Below, piece after piece: positions 20,871-30,118 of a stretch of DNA of 64,000 nt. The DNA lies in contig NZ_PDBX01000001.1 in NCBI RefSeq assembly GCF_002564105.1, forward strand, positions 4,774,001-4,838,000, given 5' to 3'. Origin of the DNA: Collimonas sp. PA-H2. GTDB lineage: Bacteria; Pseudomonadota; Gammaproteobacteria; Burkholderiales; Burkholderiaceae_D. The notes beneath the pieces are model-generated. The model saw only the letters and a list, made by a program, of their open reading frames with translations. It made no database searches and had not been told where the DNA came from. Made by a program: the position numbers and the translations under genes. Positions within the stretch are counted from its first letter, which is position 1; every line of letters starts with the position of its first letter.

Positions 20871-22106
20871 TCAGGCGTTGGCTTTGATGAACGCGGTTAT
20901 TTTCGGGCAAATGATCTCGCGCCAGCGGCGGCCGGAGAAGATGCCGAAATGGCCGCATTTGTCGGCGGTGAAATGCTGTTTCTTGGCTTTCGGGATGGAG
21001 CTGCACAGATCGTGGGCCGCCTGGGTTTGTCCCGGGCCGGAAATGTCGTCCAGTTCGCCTTCGATGGTGAACAGCGCCACCGTCTTGATATCCTGCGGAC
21101 GGACCAGCTTGCCTTCGATTTCCCAAGTGCCTTGCGGCAGGCTGAAATCCTGGAATACCGTCTTGATGGTTTCCAGATAATATTCGGCCGGCATGTCCAG
21201 CACCGCATTGTATTCGTCGTAGAACTTGCGATGGCTTTCCGCGGATTCGTTGTCGCCCTCGCGCAGATGCATGTAGAAATCCCAGTGGCTCTGGGCATGG
21301 CGGCTGCGGTTCATGGCGACAAAGCCGGCGTGCTGCAGGAAACCCGGGTAGACCTTGCGGCCGAAGCCAGGGTAGTTGGCCGGTACGCTATAGATGACGG
21401 TATTCTCGAACCAGCTGAACGGCTTGTCCGTGGCCAGGTTGTTGACTTCGGTCGGTGATTTGCGCGGATCGATCGGGCCACCCATCATGGTCATGCTTTT
21501 CGGCAGGTGGCTGTCTTTTTCCGTTGCCATCAGCGAAATCGCCGCCAGTACCGGCACGGTCGGCTGGCAGACGGAGATCACGTGCAGGTCCGGGCCCAGC
21601 AGGCGGATGAACGCCTGCACGTAATATATATAGTCATGCAGGTGGAAAGCGCCGGCGCTGGCCGGCACCATGCGGGCATCGGTCCAGTCGGTGATGTAGA
21701 CATCGTGTTCCGGCAACAGGCCGCGCACGGTATCGCGCAGCAGCGTCGAATGATGGCCGGACAGCGGCGCTACCAGCAGCACGGTCGGCTGTTTCAGGGC
21801 GGCGCTTTCCTTGTTGCTTAAATCTTTCTTGAAATGCAACAAACGGCAAAACGGCAGGGAGGTGACGACTTCTTCGGTAATCCCGACTTCCTTATCCTTG
21901 ATCAGCGTATTGGCGATGTCGAATGTTGGCTTTTCATATTCCTTACCGATGCGGTACATCAGTTCGTAACCGGCGGCGATGCGCTGTGCAAATGGCGTGT
22001 GGGCCAGCGGCGAGATCGGATCGGTGAAGAGTCGGGTGCCTGCATCTGCCCATTGCACCAGCGGATGCAGCAGAGAGCGGTTGAATTCGTGGAATTGATA
22101 GAGCAT
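20871..22106 (-). CDS. phaZ: Intracellular polyhydroxyalkanoate depolymerase (411 aa)
   Basis: Degrades native PHB granules inside the cell to mobilise stored carbon. It belongs to the short-chain-length i-PhaZ group in which cysteine replaces the nucleophilic serine: HVISVCQPTVPVLAA with C180. Other features are the N-terminal MLYQFHEFNRSLLHPL, the oxyanion-hole region LLVAPLSGHHSTLLRDTV, an Asp in IEGELDDISG and the histidine in KCGHFGIFSGRRWREII, completing a Cys-Asp-His triad. There is no signal peptide. Monocistronic, with its own terminator downstream. It implies PHB storage, common in Burkholderiales. Confidence 0.95.
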   Translation of the reverse strand: MLYQFHEFNRSLLHPLVQWADAGTRLFTDPISPLAHTPFAQRIAAGYELMYRIGKEYEKPTFDIANTLIKDKEVGITEEVVTSLPFCRLLHFKKDLSNKESAALKQPTVLLVAPLSGHHSTLLRDTVRGLLPEHDVYITDWTDARMVPASAGAFHLHDYIYYVQAFIRLLGPDLHVISVCQPTVPVLAAISLMATEKDSHLPKSMTMMGGPIDPRKSPTEVNNLATDKPFSWFENTVIYSVPANYPGFGRKVYPGFLQHAGFVAMNRSRHAQSHWDFYMHLREGDNESAESHRKFYDEYNAVLDMPAEYYLETIKTVFQDFSLPQGTWEIEGKLVRPQDIKTVALFTIEGELDDISGPGQTQAAHDLCSSIPKAKKQHFTADKCGHFGIFSGRRWREIICPKITAFIKANA

Positions 22107-22304
22107 GCCTTACCTCTTGGGTGGTCCAGTACAACGGGATCAGTAGTTGCAAATTATGCAACGTAAGTCCTATTTTATCTTATGCACAGAAATGCCGCAA
22201 AAATCCTGTAGTTTCACAACAACGGTATAAATCGAAATACATTTAAACGGCTGGCCGCAAATATACCACCTGCCAGCGCGCCATGCAGGTTTTCGAACGG
22301 GCTT

Positions 22305-22763
22305 CTATTTGGCGATCAGGTCCGGCGACATGACCGCTTTCAGGAAGTTGGTGGTGATATCGCCGCGCTCGCGTTGTGCAATCCACCAGATGCTGCCTTT
22401 TCGGATAGACCATTCCTGCATCTGGCCGGCTACCAGCAAGGCCGCGGCTTGGCCCAGCGTCGGCTGGTGGCCGATGATCAGCACCGGCTCGCGGTTGTTG
22501 GGCCAGTTGGCGACGGCCAGCAATTGCTCGGCGCTGCAGTCGGGGGCGAGGTCGGGATGGATCTTGAATTTACGGCCAAGCGCCTCGGCGGTCTGTAGCG
22601 TGCGGGTGGCCGGGCTGCTGATGATCTTGCAGCTGTGCGGCAGGTTGCGGTCCAGCCAGTCAGCCATTTTCCACGCCTGCTTGTGGCCTTTACCGGTCAG
22701 GGCGCGGCCTTCGTCCGGTTCGCCGATTTCCGCCTCAGCGTGACGCCATAGGATCAATTCCAT
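22305..22763 (-). CDS. sixA: Phosphohistidine phosphatase SixA (152 aa)
   Basis: Small histidine phosphatase that removes phosphate from phosphohistidine, for example on HPt domains. The phosphoglycerate-mutase-type fold is evident: MELILWRHAEAE carries the RHG/RHA catalytic motif; SSPATRTLQTAE carries the second arginine; LIIGHQPTL carries the second catalytic His. It starts 13 bases after the ppk1 stop on the same strand, so they form a two-gene operon. The pairing with ppk1 is, from memory, common in betaproteobacteria. Confidence 0.93.
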   Translation of the reverse strand: MELILWRHAEAEIGEPDEGRALTGKGHKQAWKMADWLDRNLPHSCKIISSPATRTLQTAEALGRKFKIHPDLAPDCSAEQLLAVANWPNNREPVLIIGHQPTLGQAAALLVAGQMQEWSIRKGSIWWIAQRERGDITTNFLKAVMSPDLIAK

Positions 22764-22776
22764 GTTTTTTCCTTGC

Positions 22777-24933
22777 TCACTTGTTGGCGGAATGGGAGGG
22801 CGACTGCGACGGGGAAAGCGCGCCCAGCACCAGCATCAGGTGGCGTTGCGCATTGTATTGTTTTTGTCGCCGATGTTGCTTGGGTTTGCTCCAGTTGCCG
22901 TCAGAACCAAGGTTCCAGGCGTTGGTGTTGTCTTTCAGGTAAGGCGTCAAGCCTTCGTTGATGACTCGCCGCTTGAGCATCTTGTCGAGTACCGGGAAGC
23001 CGACCTCGACGCGCCGGAACAGATTGCGGTTCATCCAGTCGGCGCTCGCCAGATAGACGTCATGCTGCAGATTGTTGCGGAAGTAATAGATGCGGCTGTG
23101 CTCCAGGAAGCGGCCGATGACGGAGCGCACATGGATATTCTCGGACAGGCCGGGAACGCCGGGCCTGAGCGCGCAGGCGCCGCGCACGATCAGCTCGATC
23201 TTGACGCCGTCGGCCGAGGCTTGGTAGAGGGCGCGGATGACCGATTCGTCCAGCAGCGCATTCATCTTGGCGACGATGCGCGCTGGCCGGCCCTTGCGGG
23301 CAATCTCGGCTTCATTGTGAATGGCCCGGATGATTTCCTTTTGCAACAGGAAGGGCGCCAGCCACAGGTAATCCATTTTCTTGGGCTTGGTCAGGCTGGT
23401 CAGGTGCATGAAGACTTCATTGACTTCGGTCGCCAGCTTCTGGTTCGAGGTGAGCAGGCCGAAGTCGGTATACAGTTTAGTGGTGGTCGGATGGTAGTTG
23501 CCGGTGCCGAGATGGGCGTAATAACGCAGCTCGCCGTTGCCGCTCTTGTCGCGCTCGCGGCGGATCACCAGCGACAGCTTGGCATGGGTCTTGAGGCCGA
23601 CCACGCCGTATACAACCTGAGCGCCGGCGCGTTCCAGCTTGTCGGCCCAGTTGATATTGGCTTCTTCGTCGAAGCGCGCCATCAGCTCCACCACCACGGT
23701 GACTTCCTTGCCGCGTTGCGCCGCCAGGATCAGCGCTTCCATCAGATCGGAATTCATGCCGGTACGGTAAATAGTCTGCTTGATTGCGACGACATTGCCG
23801 TCGAAAGCCGCCGAGCGGACGAAATCGACTACCGGCTGGAACGACTGGAAAGGGTGGTGCAGCAGGATGTCTTTCTGTTTCAGCTGTTCGAAAATGTCGC
23901 CGTCCGAGTCCAGCTGCGGCGGCAGGCCGGCAGCGAAGGGCGGGAAACGCAAGGCAGGAACGTTAATCTGATCAATCATTTCCGACAGCCGCACCATGTT
24001 GACCGGGCCGTCGACGGCGTACAGGCGGTTGGGGGCGATAGCAAACTGTTCGAGCAGGAAATGCGCCAGATGGTGCGGACAGTTGCGCGCCACCTCCAGC
24101 CTTACGGCGACGCCGAACTGGCGGCTTTGCAATTCGCTTTGCAGGGCTTGCCGCAGGTTTTTCACTTCTTCTTCATCCACCCACAGATCGCTGTTGCGGG
24201 TGACCCGGAATTGCGAATAGGCCAGTATCTGCCGCCCGCTGAACAGATCGCCTATGTGGGCATGGATGATCGACGATAGCAGGCAGAACGAGGCGCCGTT
24301 GGGAGACAGCACATCCGGCAGCCGGATCACGCGTGGCAGCACGCGCGGCGCCTTGATGATGGCGATCGAGGTATTGCGGCCGAAGGCGTCCTTGCCTGCC
24401 ATTTCGACAATGAAATTGAGGCTTTTGTTGACTACCTGGGGGAAGGGATGGGCTGGATCCAGCCCTATTGGGGTCAGCAGCGGCCGGATTTCCTGCTCGA
24501 AGAAGGTTTTTACCCAGGCCCGCTGTTCGTCGTTGCGCTCGCTGTGCCGCAGCAGGTGGATGCCGCTGGCCGACAGCTGCGGCAGAATTGTCTTATTTAG
24601 GATGGCGTATTGGAGGTCAACGATCTGGTGGCACTCGATGCTGGTGCGTTCCAGCGCAGCAACCAGGGCCGGCGGATCGGCGCTTACTCCTTCAATCTGA
24701 CTGCTGGCCAGCAGGCTGGCAATGCGGACTTCAAAGAATTCATCGAGATTGTTGCTGACTATGCATAAGTATCGCAATCGTTCCAGCAGCGGTATATGGC
24801 GGTCTTCAGCCTGGGCCATGACGCGGCGATTGAAGGCAAGTTGTGACAATTCGCGATTCAAAAAGCTGGGGTCGGCGCCTAACCGGGCGCTAAGTTGCTT
24901 CGTATCATCGTCCGACTTGGTTTTTTTGTTCAT
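22777..24933 (-). CDS. ppk1: Polyphosphate kinase 1 (718 aa)
   Basis: Reversibly transfers the gamma phosphate of ATP to polyphosphate. Full length. The N-domain starts with FLNRELSQLAFNRRVMAQAE, then NNLDEFFEVRIASLL. The catalytic domains contain LLHHPFQSFQPVVDF, the arginine/ATP region QTIYRTGMNSDLMEALI, the autophosphorylated histidine in GLKTHAKLSLVIRRE, and HLGTGNYHPTTTKLYTD. The second conserved His region is near VIGRFLEHSRIYYF. The N-terminus (MNKKTKSDDDTKQL) is short and charged. It is divergent from pstS, and the shared 350-base region has a Pho box close to pstS. Whether the Pho box also drives ppk1 is open. Confidence 0.97.
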   Translation of the reverse strand: MNKKTKSDDDTKQLSARLGADPSFLNRELSQLAFNRRVMAQAEDRHIPLLERLRYLCIVSNNLDEFFEVRIASLLASSQIEGVSADPPALVAALERTSIECHQIVDLQYAILNKTILPQLSASGIHLLRHSERNDEQRAWVKTFFEQEIRPLLTPIGLDPAHPFPQVVNKSLNFIVEMAGKDAFGRNTSIAIIKAPRVLPRVIRLPDVLSPNGASFCLLSSIIHAHIGDLFSGRQILAYSQFRVTRNSDLWVDEEEVKNLRQALQSELQSRQFGVAVRLEVARNCPHHLAHFLLEQFAIAPNRLYAVDGPVNMVRLSEMIDQINVPALRFPPFAAGLPPQLDSDGDIFEQLKQKDILLHHPFQSFQPVVDFVRSAAFDGNVVAIKQTIYRTGMNSDLMEALILAAQRGKEVTVVVELMARFDEEANINWADKLERAGAQVVYGVVGLKTHAKLSLVIRRERDKSGNGELRYYAHLGTGNYHPTTTKLYTDFGLLTSNQKLATEVNEVFMHLTSLTKPKKMDYLWLAPFLLQKEIIRAIHNEAEIARKGRPARIVAKMNALLDESVIRALYQASADGVKIELIVRGACALRPGVPGLSENIHVRSVIGRFLEHSRIYYFRNNLQHDVYLASADWMNRNLFRRVEVGFPVLDKMLKRRVINEGLTPYLKDNTNAWNLGSDGNWSKPKQHRRQKQYNAQRHLMLVLGALSPSQSPSHSANK

Positions 24934-25141
24934 GAATCAGGCGGCTGGTCTCATGGTTAGGGCGAAGTGTATGTAGTGAATATGACAGCTTGATGAAGAA
25001 AATGGAAGAGCTTGAGAGGTTCGGCAATGTTATCCGGCGCGAGGCGGACCCGTCCGGCATGCCTAGTATAGCCATCTTTAATTGCGGTGCAGCAATTGTT
25101 ATTTTAACGGCAATTAAATGTCCTTAACATTCATTTTTTCT

Positions 25142-25163
25142 TCGTCATAAAGCTGTCATAAAT
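25142..25163 (+). promoter_or_regulatory. Pho box upstream of pstS
   Basis: Two direct half-sites 11 bases apart, cGTCATAaagctGTCATAaat at 25142-25163, fit the PhoB box consensus (CTGTCATA-AT-rich-CTGTCAT). It lies 120 bases before the pstS ATG in the ppk1-pstS divergent region. PhoB encoded at 30119 (or its paralogue at 46964) is the expected activator under phosphate limitation. Confidence 0.85.
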
Positions 25164-25192
25164 CTTGGTTAGAGTTCGCCCTGTCTTAGGGG

Positions 25193-25238
25193 CTGTTGTG
25201 AAACTGGCTTCCTTGCAAGGAGATTAATTTCACAACAG
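25193..25238 (+). promoter_or_regulatory. Perfect 11-bp inverted repeat in the pstS leader
   Basis: CTGTTGTGAAA (25193-25203) and TTTCACAACAG (25228-25238) are exact inverted repeats with a 24-base spacer that itself holds the palindrome CCTTGCAAGG. It lies downstream of the Pho box and 46 bases before the pstS start, so it is likely transcribed as a cruciform-like hairpin or bound as an operator. Function unknown. Confidence 0.7.
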
Positions 25239-25284
25239 TCTCGATCTGGGCACACCACATCTACAGTCAACAAGGGAGTAACAA

Positions 25285-26328
25285 ATGCGATTGAATCACC
25301 TCGTTAAAGCCGCCATTCTCGCAATGGGTTCGACACTGGCGGTTTCTTCAGTCATGGCTGCCGAAATCACCGGCGCCGGCGCTTCTTTTCCTTACCCTAT
25401 TTACTCCAAGTGGGCTGAAGCCTACAAGGGCGCAACCGGCAACAGCCTGAACTACCAGTCGATCGGTTCCGGCGGCGGCATCAAGCAGATCAAGGCCAAG
25501 ACCGTGGATTTCGGTGCTTCCGACATGCCATTGAAGGTGGAAGACCTGAACGCTGACAACCTGGCGCAGTTCCCTGCGATCATGGGCGGCGTGGTGCCTG
25601 TCGTCAACCTGGACGGCGTGACTCCAGGCGAGATCAAACTGACCGGCCCCGTTCTGGCCGACATCTATCTGGGCAAGATCACTAAGTGGAATGCACCTGA
25701 AATCACCGCGCTCAATCCAGGCGTGAAGCTGCCTGCGGCTGACATCACCGTGGTGTACCGCGCTGACGGTTCGGGCACTTCCTTCGTGTTCACCAGCTAC
25801 CTGTCGAAGACCAGCCCTGACTTCAAGAGCGGCATTGGCGCCGGTACTGCTGTCAAGTGGCCAGTCGGCGTCGGCGGCAAGGGCAATGAAGGCGTTTCCG
25901 CCAACGTGCAAAAGATCAAGGGTTCGATCGGCTATGTTGAATATGCCTATGCCAAGAAAAACAAGCTGCTGCACACGCAGCTGAAGAATCGTGACGGCGG
26001 CTTCGTGCAGCCGGACGATGAAACTTTCAAGGCAGCCGCAGCCGGCGCCGACTGGGCCAAGACACCAGGTTTCGCAGTCGATTTCACGGACGCGGCCGGC
26101 AAGTCCAGCTGGCCTATCACCAGCGCTTCGTTCATCCTGATCCACAAAACCCAGCCTGATGCAGCCAAGGGCAAGGAAGTCTTGAAATTCTTTGAATGGG
26201 CTTACAAGAACGGCGGCGCGGCAGCCAGCGAACTTGACTACGTTGCCATCCCGGCATCGGTCGTGAAGCTGGTGGAAGAGTCCTGGAAAGCGCAGATCAA
26301 GGACAATGCCGGCAAGGCAGTCTGGTAA
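25285..26328 (+). CDS. pstS: Phosphate ABC transporter periplasmic binding protein PstS (347 aa)
   Basis: High-affinity periplasmic phosphate receptor feeding PstCAB. Signal peptide MRLNHLVKAAILAMGSTLAV...SVMA, cleavage before AEITGAGASFPYPIY. Phosphate-binding elements are visible: GASFPYPIYSKW, YQSIGSGGGIKQIKAKTVDF-type loop (SIGSGGGIKQI), DFGASDMPL, and VYRADGSGTSFVFTSYL. Ribosome site AAGGGAG before the ATG. First gene of the pstSCAB-phoU-phoBR run, preceded by a Pho box. The two stem-loops after the stop probably help keep pstS mRNA in excess over pstCAB. Confidence 0.97.
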   Translation: MRLNHLVKAAILAMGSTLAVSSVMAAEITGAGASFPYPIYSKWAEAYKGATGNSLNYQSIGSGGGIKQIKAKTVDFGASDMPLKVEDLNADNLAQFPAIMGGVVPVVNLDGVTPGEIKLTGPVLADIYLGKITKWNAPEITALNPGVKLPAADITVVYRADGSGTSFVFTSYLSKTSPDFKSGIGAGTAVKWPVGVGGKGNEGVSANVQKIKGSIGYVEYAYAKKNKLLHTQLKNRDGGFVQPDDETFKAAAAGADWAKTPGFAVDFTDAAGKSSWPITSASFILIHKTQPDAAKGKEVLKFFEWAYKNGGAAASELDYVAIPASVVKLVEESWKAQIKDNAGKAVW

Positions 26329-26340
26329 TTGTTGCAAGCG

Positions 26341-26439
26341 GCCGCCAGTCCGGTTTTGCCTGGCGGCGGCAGTGTTTGCCGATGCAGATAGTTCAGAAGT
26401 ACAGCGGGCAGCAACTCAGGGAAGATTGAGCGCTGCCCG
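26341..26439 (+). promoter_or_regulatory. Two stem-loops between pstS and pstC
   Basis: Stem 1: GCCGCCAG (26341-26348)/CTGGCGGC (26360-26367). Stem 2: CGGGCAGC (26405-26412)/GCTGCCCG (26432-26439). Neither has a T-tract, so they look like mRNA-stabilising or partial-attenuation structures rather than full terminators. They lie in a 230-base gap inside the pst operon. Confidence 0.65.
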
Positions 26440-26560
26440 TGTCGTTGAATATTGTTTAATCGTAAATTAGTCTCCACGCGAAACATCTCCAGGTCGAGCG
26501 CGGTCCGGCTGCTGGACGTTTTTGCCGCCGCATCTTATTCTTCATCGGATATCGCTACTC

Positions 26561-27589
26561 ATGAGTGCAAATATTCCTGTCATGGCACAATCGATTTCTC
26601 CCCAGGCAAGTACCGCGGAACAGGCGGGCATATCGCACCAGACCTTGCTGGCGACCATGCGCAAGCAACGGATTCAGGATTTCCTGTTCCACAAGGTCAC
26701 GCTGCTGTTTTCGCTGATCGTGCTGTTCGTCCTGCTGGGGATCATCGTCTGCCTGGCGATCGGCGCCTGGCCGGTATTCCGCGAATTCGGCCCTTCCTTT
26801 ATCACCACCGTCGAATGGGATCCGGTCAACGACCATTACGGCGCCATGATCGCCATCGTCGGCACCCTGGTGACTTCCTTCATTGCGCTGGTGATTGCAT
26901 TCCCGGTCAGTTTCGGCATCGCCCTGTTCCTGACTGAAATCTGCCCGGCCAAATTGCGCCGGCCGCTAGGCACCGCGGTAGAACTGCTGGCCGGCGTGCC
27001 AAGCATCATCTACGGCATGTGGGGCTTGTTCGTGTTTGCGCCGCTGTTTGCCGAATACGGCCAGCCTTTCCTCGCTTCCACGCTGGGCAACGTGCCGTTC
27101 ATCGGTGTCTTGTTCAGTGGTCCGAAAATGGGCATCGGCCTGCTGACTGCCGGCCTGATCCTGGCGGTCATGATCATTCCGTTCATTTCCTCGGTGATGC
27201 GCGACGTCTTTGAAGTCGTCCCCGCCGTATTGAAAGAATCGGCCTATGGCCTCGGCTGCACCCGCTGGGAAGTGGTGCGCAAGGTGGTCCTGCCGTATGC
27301 CAAGACCGGCGTCGTCGGCGGCGTCATGCTTGGCCTGGGACGGGCCTTGGGCGAGACCATGGCGGTGACTTTCGTGATCGGCAATGCGCAGCGCCTGTCG
27401 TGGTCGCTGTTCGCCTCCGGCAACAGTATCGCCTCCACCCTGGCCAATGAAATCGCCGAAGCTTCCACCACGCTGCACGTATCGGCCTTGTTTGCGCTGG
27501 GCCTGATCCTGTTCGTGATCACCTTCATCGTCTTGTCGATCGCCAAAATCATGTTGATGGGCATGTCCCGTAAAGAAGGCGCCAAATAA
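26561..27589 (+). CDS. pstC: Phosphate ABC transporter permease PstC (342 aa)
   Basis: Inner-membrane permease of the Pst importer. Six transmembrane segments, the first at [20 protein letters not shown]. Typical PstC elements are [31 protein letters not shown] and the EAA loop [21 protein letters not shown] chose the ATG at 26561 ([11 protein letters not shown]); an upstream in-frame ATG at 26522 and one at 26582 are alternatives, and none has a strong ribosome site. The stop overlaps the pstA start by one base. Confidence 0.94.
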   Translation: MSANIPVMAQSISPQASTAEQAGISHQTLLATMRKQRIQDFLFHKVTLLFSLIVLFVLLGIIVCLAIGAWPVFREFGPSFITTVEWDPVNDHYGAMIAIVGTLVTSFIALVIAFPVSFGIALFLTEICPAKLRRPLGTAVELLAGVPSIIYGMWGLFVFAPLFAEYGQPFLASTLGNVPFIGVLFSGPKMGIGLLTAGLILAVMIIPFISSVMRDVFEVVPAVLKESAYGLGCTRWEVVRKVVLPYAKTGVVGGVMLGLGRALGETMAVTFVIGNAQRLSWSLFASGNSIASTLANEIAEASTTLHVSALFALGLILFVITFIVLSIAKIMLMGMSRKEGAK

Positions 27590-28479
27590 TGAACTCTCCG
27601 CAAACCAATATCGACGTCCTGGCCACTCCGCTGGTCAACCAGGTCTACCGCAAGCGCCTGCTGATGCACCGCTTCGGCATGGTGCTGTCATTCCTGGCGA
27701 TGGCGTTGGGACTCGCCGTGCTGGCCTGGATCCTGGCGACCCTGGTGATCAAGGGCTTCGGCGCCCTGAACCTGGGCATCCTGACGCAAAACACCCCGGC
27801 GCCAGGTTCCGGCGCCGGCGGCTTGCTGAATCCGATCATCGGCAGCCTGATGCTGGTCGGCCTGGCGACGGTGTTCAGCACTCCGATCGGCATCCTGGCC
27901 GGCATCTATCTGGCCGAATACGGCGAGGAAAGCAAGCTGGCGCAGGTGACGCGTTTCGTTACCGACATCATGCTGTCGGCGCCATCGATCGTCATCGGCT
28001 TGTTCGTGTACGCGATCTACGTCGCCAAGGTCGGCCACTTTTCAGGCTGGGCTGGTTCCTTCGCGCTGTCGCTGATTGCGGTGCCGGTCGTGGTGCGGAC
28101 TACCGACAACATGTTGAAACTGGTGCCGGGTAATCTGCGTGAAGCGGCTTTTGCACTCGGCGCGCCGCGCTGGAAGGTCGCCTTGCTGGTGCGCCTGCGT
28201 GCGGTCAAGGCCGGTGTTGTCACTGGCGTGCTGCTGGCGGTGGCGCGTATCGCCGGTGAAACCGCGCCACTGTTGTTCACGGCGTTGAACAACCAGTTCT
28301 TCAGCACCAACATGAACAAGCCGATCGCCAACCTGCCGGTAGTCATCAGCCAGTTTGCGATGAGCCCGTTTGACAACTGGGTGCCGCTGGCTTGGGGCGG
28401 GGCGTTGCTGATCACCTTTAGCGTGCTGGCCTTGAACATCGTATCGCGTTCATTATTCAGCCAGAAAATTCCAGGCTAA
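27589..28479 (+). CDS. pstA: Phosphate ABC transporter permease PstA (296 aa)
   Basis: Second inner-membrane permease of the Pst importer. Six transmembrane helices, the first at FGMVLSFLAMALGLAVLAWI. PstA motifs: GGLLNPIIGSLMLVGLATVF, GIYLAEYGEES, MLSAPSIVIGLFVYAIYV, and the EAA loop REAAFALGAPRWKVALLVRL. The ATG overlaps the pstC TAA (TAATG), so the two are translationally coupled. A glycine/alanine/proline loop (NTPAPGSGAGG) follows helix 1. Confidence 0.96.
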   Translation: MNSPQTNIDVLATPLVNQVYRKRLLMHRFGMVLSFLAMALGLAVLAWILATLVIKGFGALNLGILTQNTPAPGSGAGGLLNPIIGSLMLVGLATVFSTPIGILAGIYLAEYGEESKLAQVTRFVTDIMLSAPSIVIGLFVYAIYVAKVGHFSGWAGSFALSLIAVPVVVRTTDNMLKLVPGNLREAAFALGAPRWKVALLVRLRAVKAGVVTGVLLAVARIAGETAPLLFTALNNQFFSTNMNKPIANLPVVISQFAMSPFDNWVPLAWGGALLITFSVLALNIVSRSLFSQKIPG

Positions 28480-28519
28480 TTTTCAAGCTTATGTATTCAC
28501 TTAGATTGCCATCCATATC

Positions 28520-29332
28520 ATGCAAACTTCAATGAAACCGAATCAACTCGATATGACTTCGATAAAGGCGCCAATGAAGCAGCCGACCATAGAAATCTCG
28601 CAGCTGAATTTCTTTTACGGTAATTTCCAGGGCTTGAAGAATATCAATCTGCAAGTGAATGAAAAGAAGGTGACGGCATTCATCGGTCCTTCGGGTTGCG
28701 GCAAGTCGACCTTGCTGCGAACGCTCAACCGTATGTACGACCTGTATCCGGGCCAGCGCGCCGAAGGCAAGATCATCTACGGCGGCCGCAATATCCTGGA
28801 ACCGGGGCAGGATCTGAACATGCTGCGCGCCAAGGTCGGCATGGTATTCCAGAAGCCGACGCCGTTTCCGATGTCGATCTACGACAACATCGCTTTCGGC
28901 ATTCGCCTCTACGAAAACCTGCCTAAGGGCGAAATGGACGAGCGCGTCGAATGGGCGCTGTCGAAAGCCGCCTTGTGGGGCGAAGTCAAGGACAAGCTGA
29001 ACAAGAGCGGCCTGAGTCTCTCGGGCGGCCAGCAGCAGCGTTTGTGCATCGCCCGCAGCGTTGCGGTGCGTCCTGACGTACTGCTGCTGGATGAGCCGAC
29101 TTCGGCGCTGGACCCGATCTCGACCGCCAAGGTGGAAGAACTGATCAGCGAGCTAAAGCAGGACTATACCATTGCCATCGTCACCCACAACATGCAACAG
29201 GCAGCGCGCTGCTCGGACTATACCGCCTATATGTACCTGGGCGAACTGGTGGAGTTCGGCGAGACCGACCAGATTTTCATGAATCCGGCGCGCAAGGAAA
29301 CCCAGGATTACATTACCGGCCGTTTTGGCTGA
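28520..29332 (+). CDS. pstB: Phosphate ABC transporter ATPase PstB (270 aa)
   Basis: Energises phosphate import. Walker [19 protein letters not shown]-loop [15 protein letters not shown], signature [14 protein letters not shown], Walker [17 protein letters not shown] and H-loop [15 protein letters not shown] are all intact. The start at 28520 gives a slightly long N-terminus ([20 protein letters not shown]); ATGs at 28553 and 28574 are alternatives. It follows pstA by 40 bases and precedes phoU by 48. Confidence 0.97.
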   Translation: MQTSMKPNQLDMTSIKAPMKQPTIEISQLNFFYGNFQGLKNINLQVNEKKVTAFIGPSGCGKSTLLRTLNRMYDLYPGQRAEGKIIYGGRNILEPGQDLNMLRAKVGMVFQKPTPFPMSIYDNIAFGIRLYENLPKGEMDERVEWALSKAALWGEVKDKLNKSGLSLSGGQQQRLCIARSVAVRPDVLLLDEPTSALDPISTAKVEELISELKQDYTIAIVTHNMQQAARCSDYTAYMYLGELVEFGETDQIFMNPARKETQDYITGRFG

Positions 29333-29380
29333 TCCGACCCTGGCTAACAATACACTCTGCAAAGAACAGAAGGAAATCAG

Positions 29381-30085
29381 ATGACAGGCGAACACTCTTC
29401 AAAACAGTACGACACCGACCTGGAAACCATCCGCTCCAAGGTGTTGCTCATGGGCGGCCTGGTCGAGCGGCAGTTCCAGGAAGCGATCAACGTTTTCCGC
29501 AACGGCAACCTGGATACGGCCGAGCGCGTGATCAAGGATGACGACCAGGTCAACCGCCTGGAAGTCGAGCTGGACGATGCCTGCAGCCACCTGATCGTGC
29601 GCCGCCAGCCGACCGCCAACGATTTGCGTACCGTGATGGCGACCATCAAGGTGATTACCGACCTCGAGCGCATCGGCGACGAGGCCGCCAAGATCGCCCG
29701 CACCGCGATCCATTTGCACAAGCGCGGCATCGGCACTATCGACCATACCGAAACGGTACGCGTGATCGCCAGCGGCGCCGCCGATCTGCTGCACGATGCG
29801 CTGGACGCGCTGGCAAGGCTGGACGAGAAGCAGGCGATGCGCCTGATCGCCCAGGACGCCGTGATCGACCGCGATTTCCGTTCGATCATGCGCAACCTGA
29901 TCACTTTCATGATGGAAGATCCGCGCACCATTTCGGCCTCCATGGATACCCTGTGGGTGGCAAAGGCGGTCGAGCGCATAGGCGACCATGCCAAGAATAT
30001 TGCCGAATACGTGATCTATATTGTCGAGGGCAAGGATATCCGCCACACCGATTACGCGACCAGCCAGCTCGACGACGAAGTTTAA
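29381..30085 (+). CDS. phoU: Phosphate signalling protein PhoU (234 aa)
   Basis: Helical cytoplasmic protein that links Pst occupancy to PhoR and represses the Pho regulon when phosphate is plentiful. Two repeated three-helix PhoU units (about residues 18-105 and 122-215), each with the metal-binding pattern: VITDLERIGDEAAKIA in the first and WVAKAVERIGDHAKNIAEYV in the second. Length is normal. It lies between pstB and phoB in the classical order. The ribosome site AAGGAAA precedes the ATG. Confidence 0.97.
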   Translation: MTGEHSSKQYDTDLETIRSKVLLMGGLVERQFQEAINVFRNGNLDTAERVIKDDDQVNRLEVELDDACSHLIVRRQPTANDLRTVMATIKVITDLERIGDEAAKIARTAIHLHKRGIGTIDHTETVRVIASGAADLLHDALDALARLDEKQAMRLIAQDAVIDRDFRSIMRNLITFMMEDPRTISASMDTLWVAKAVERIGDHAKNIAEYVIYIVEGKDIRHTDYATSQLDDEV

Positions 30086-30118
30086 TGTTTTTGATGAATA
30101 TTAACTACGCATTGAAAA

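Noticed and set aside
22777..24279. Long plus-strand frame of 505 codons opposite ppk1
   Set aside because: It is a shadow of the GC-rich ppk1 coding strand; ppk1 motifs are complete on the minus strand.
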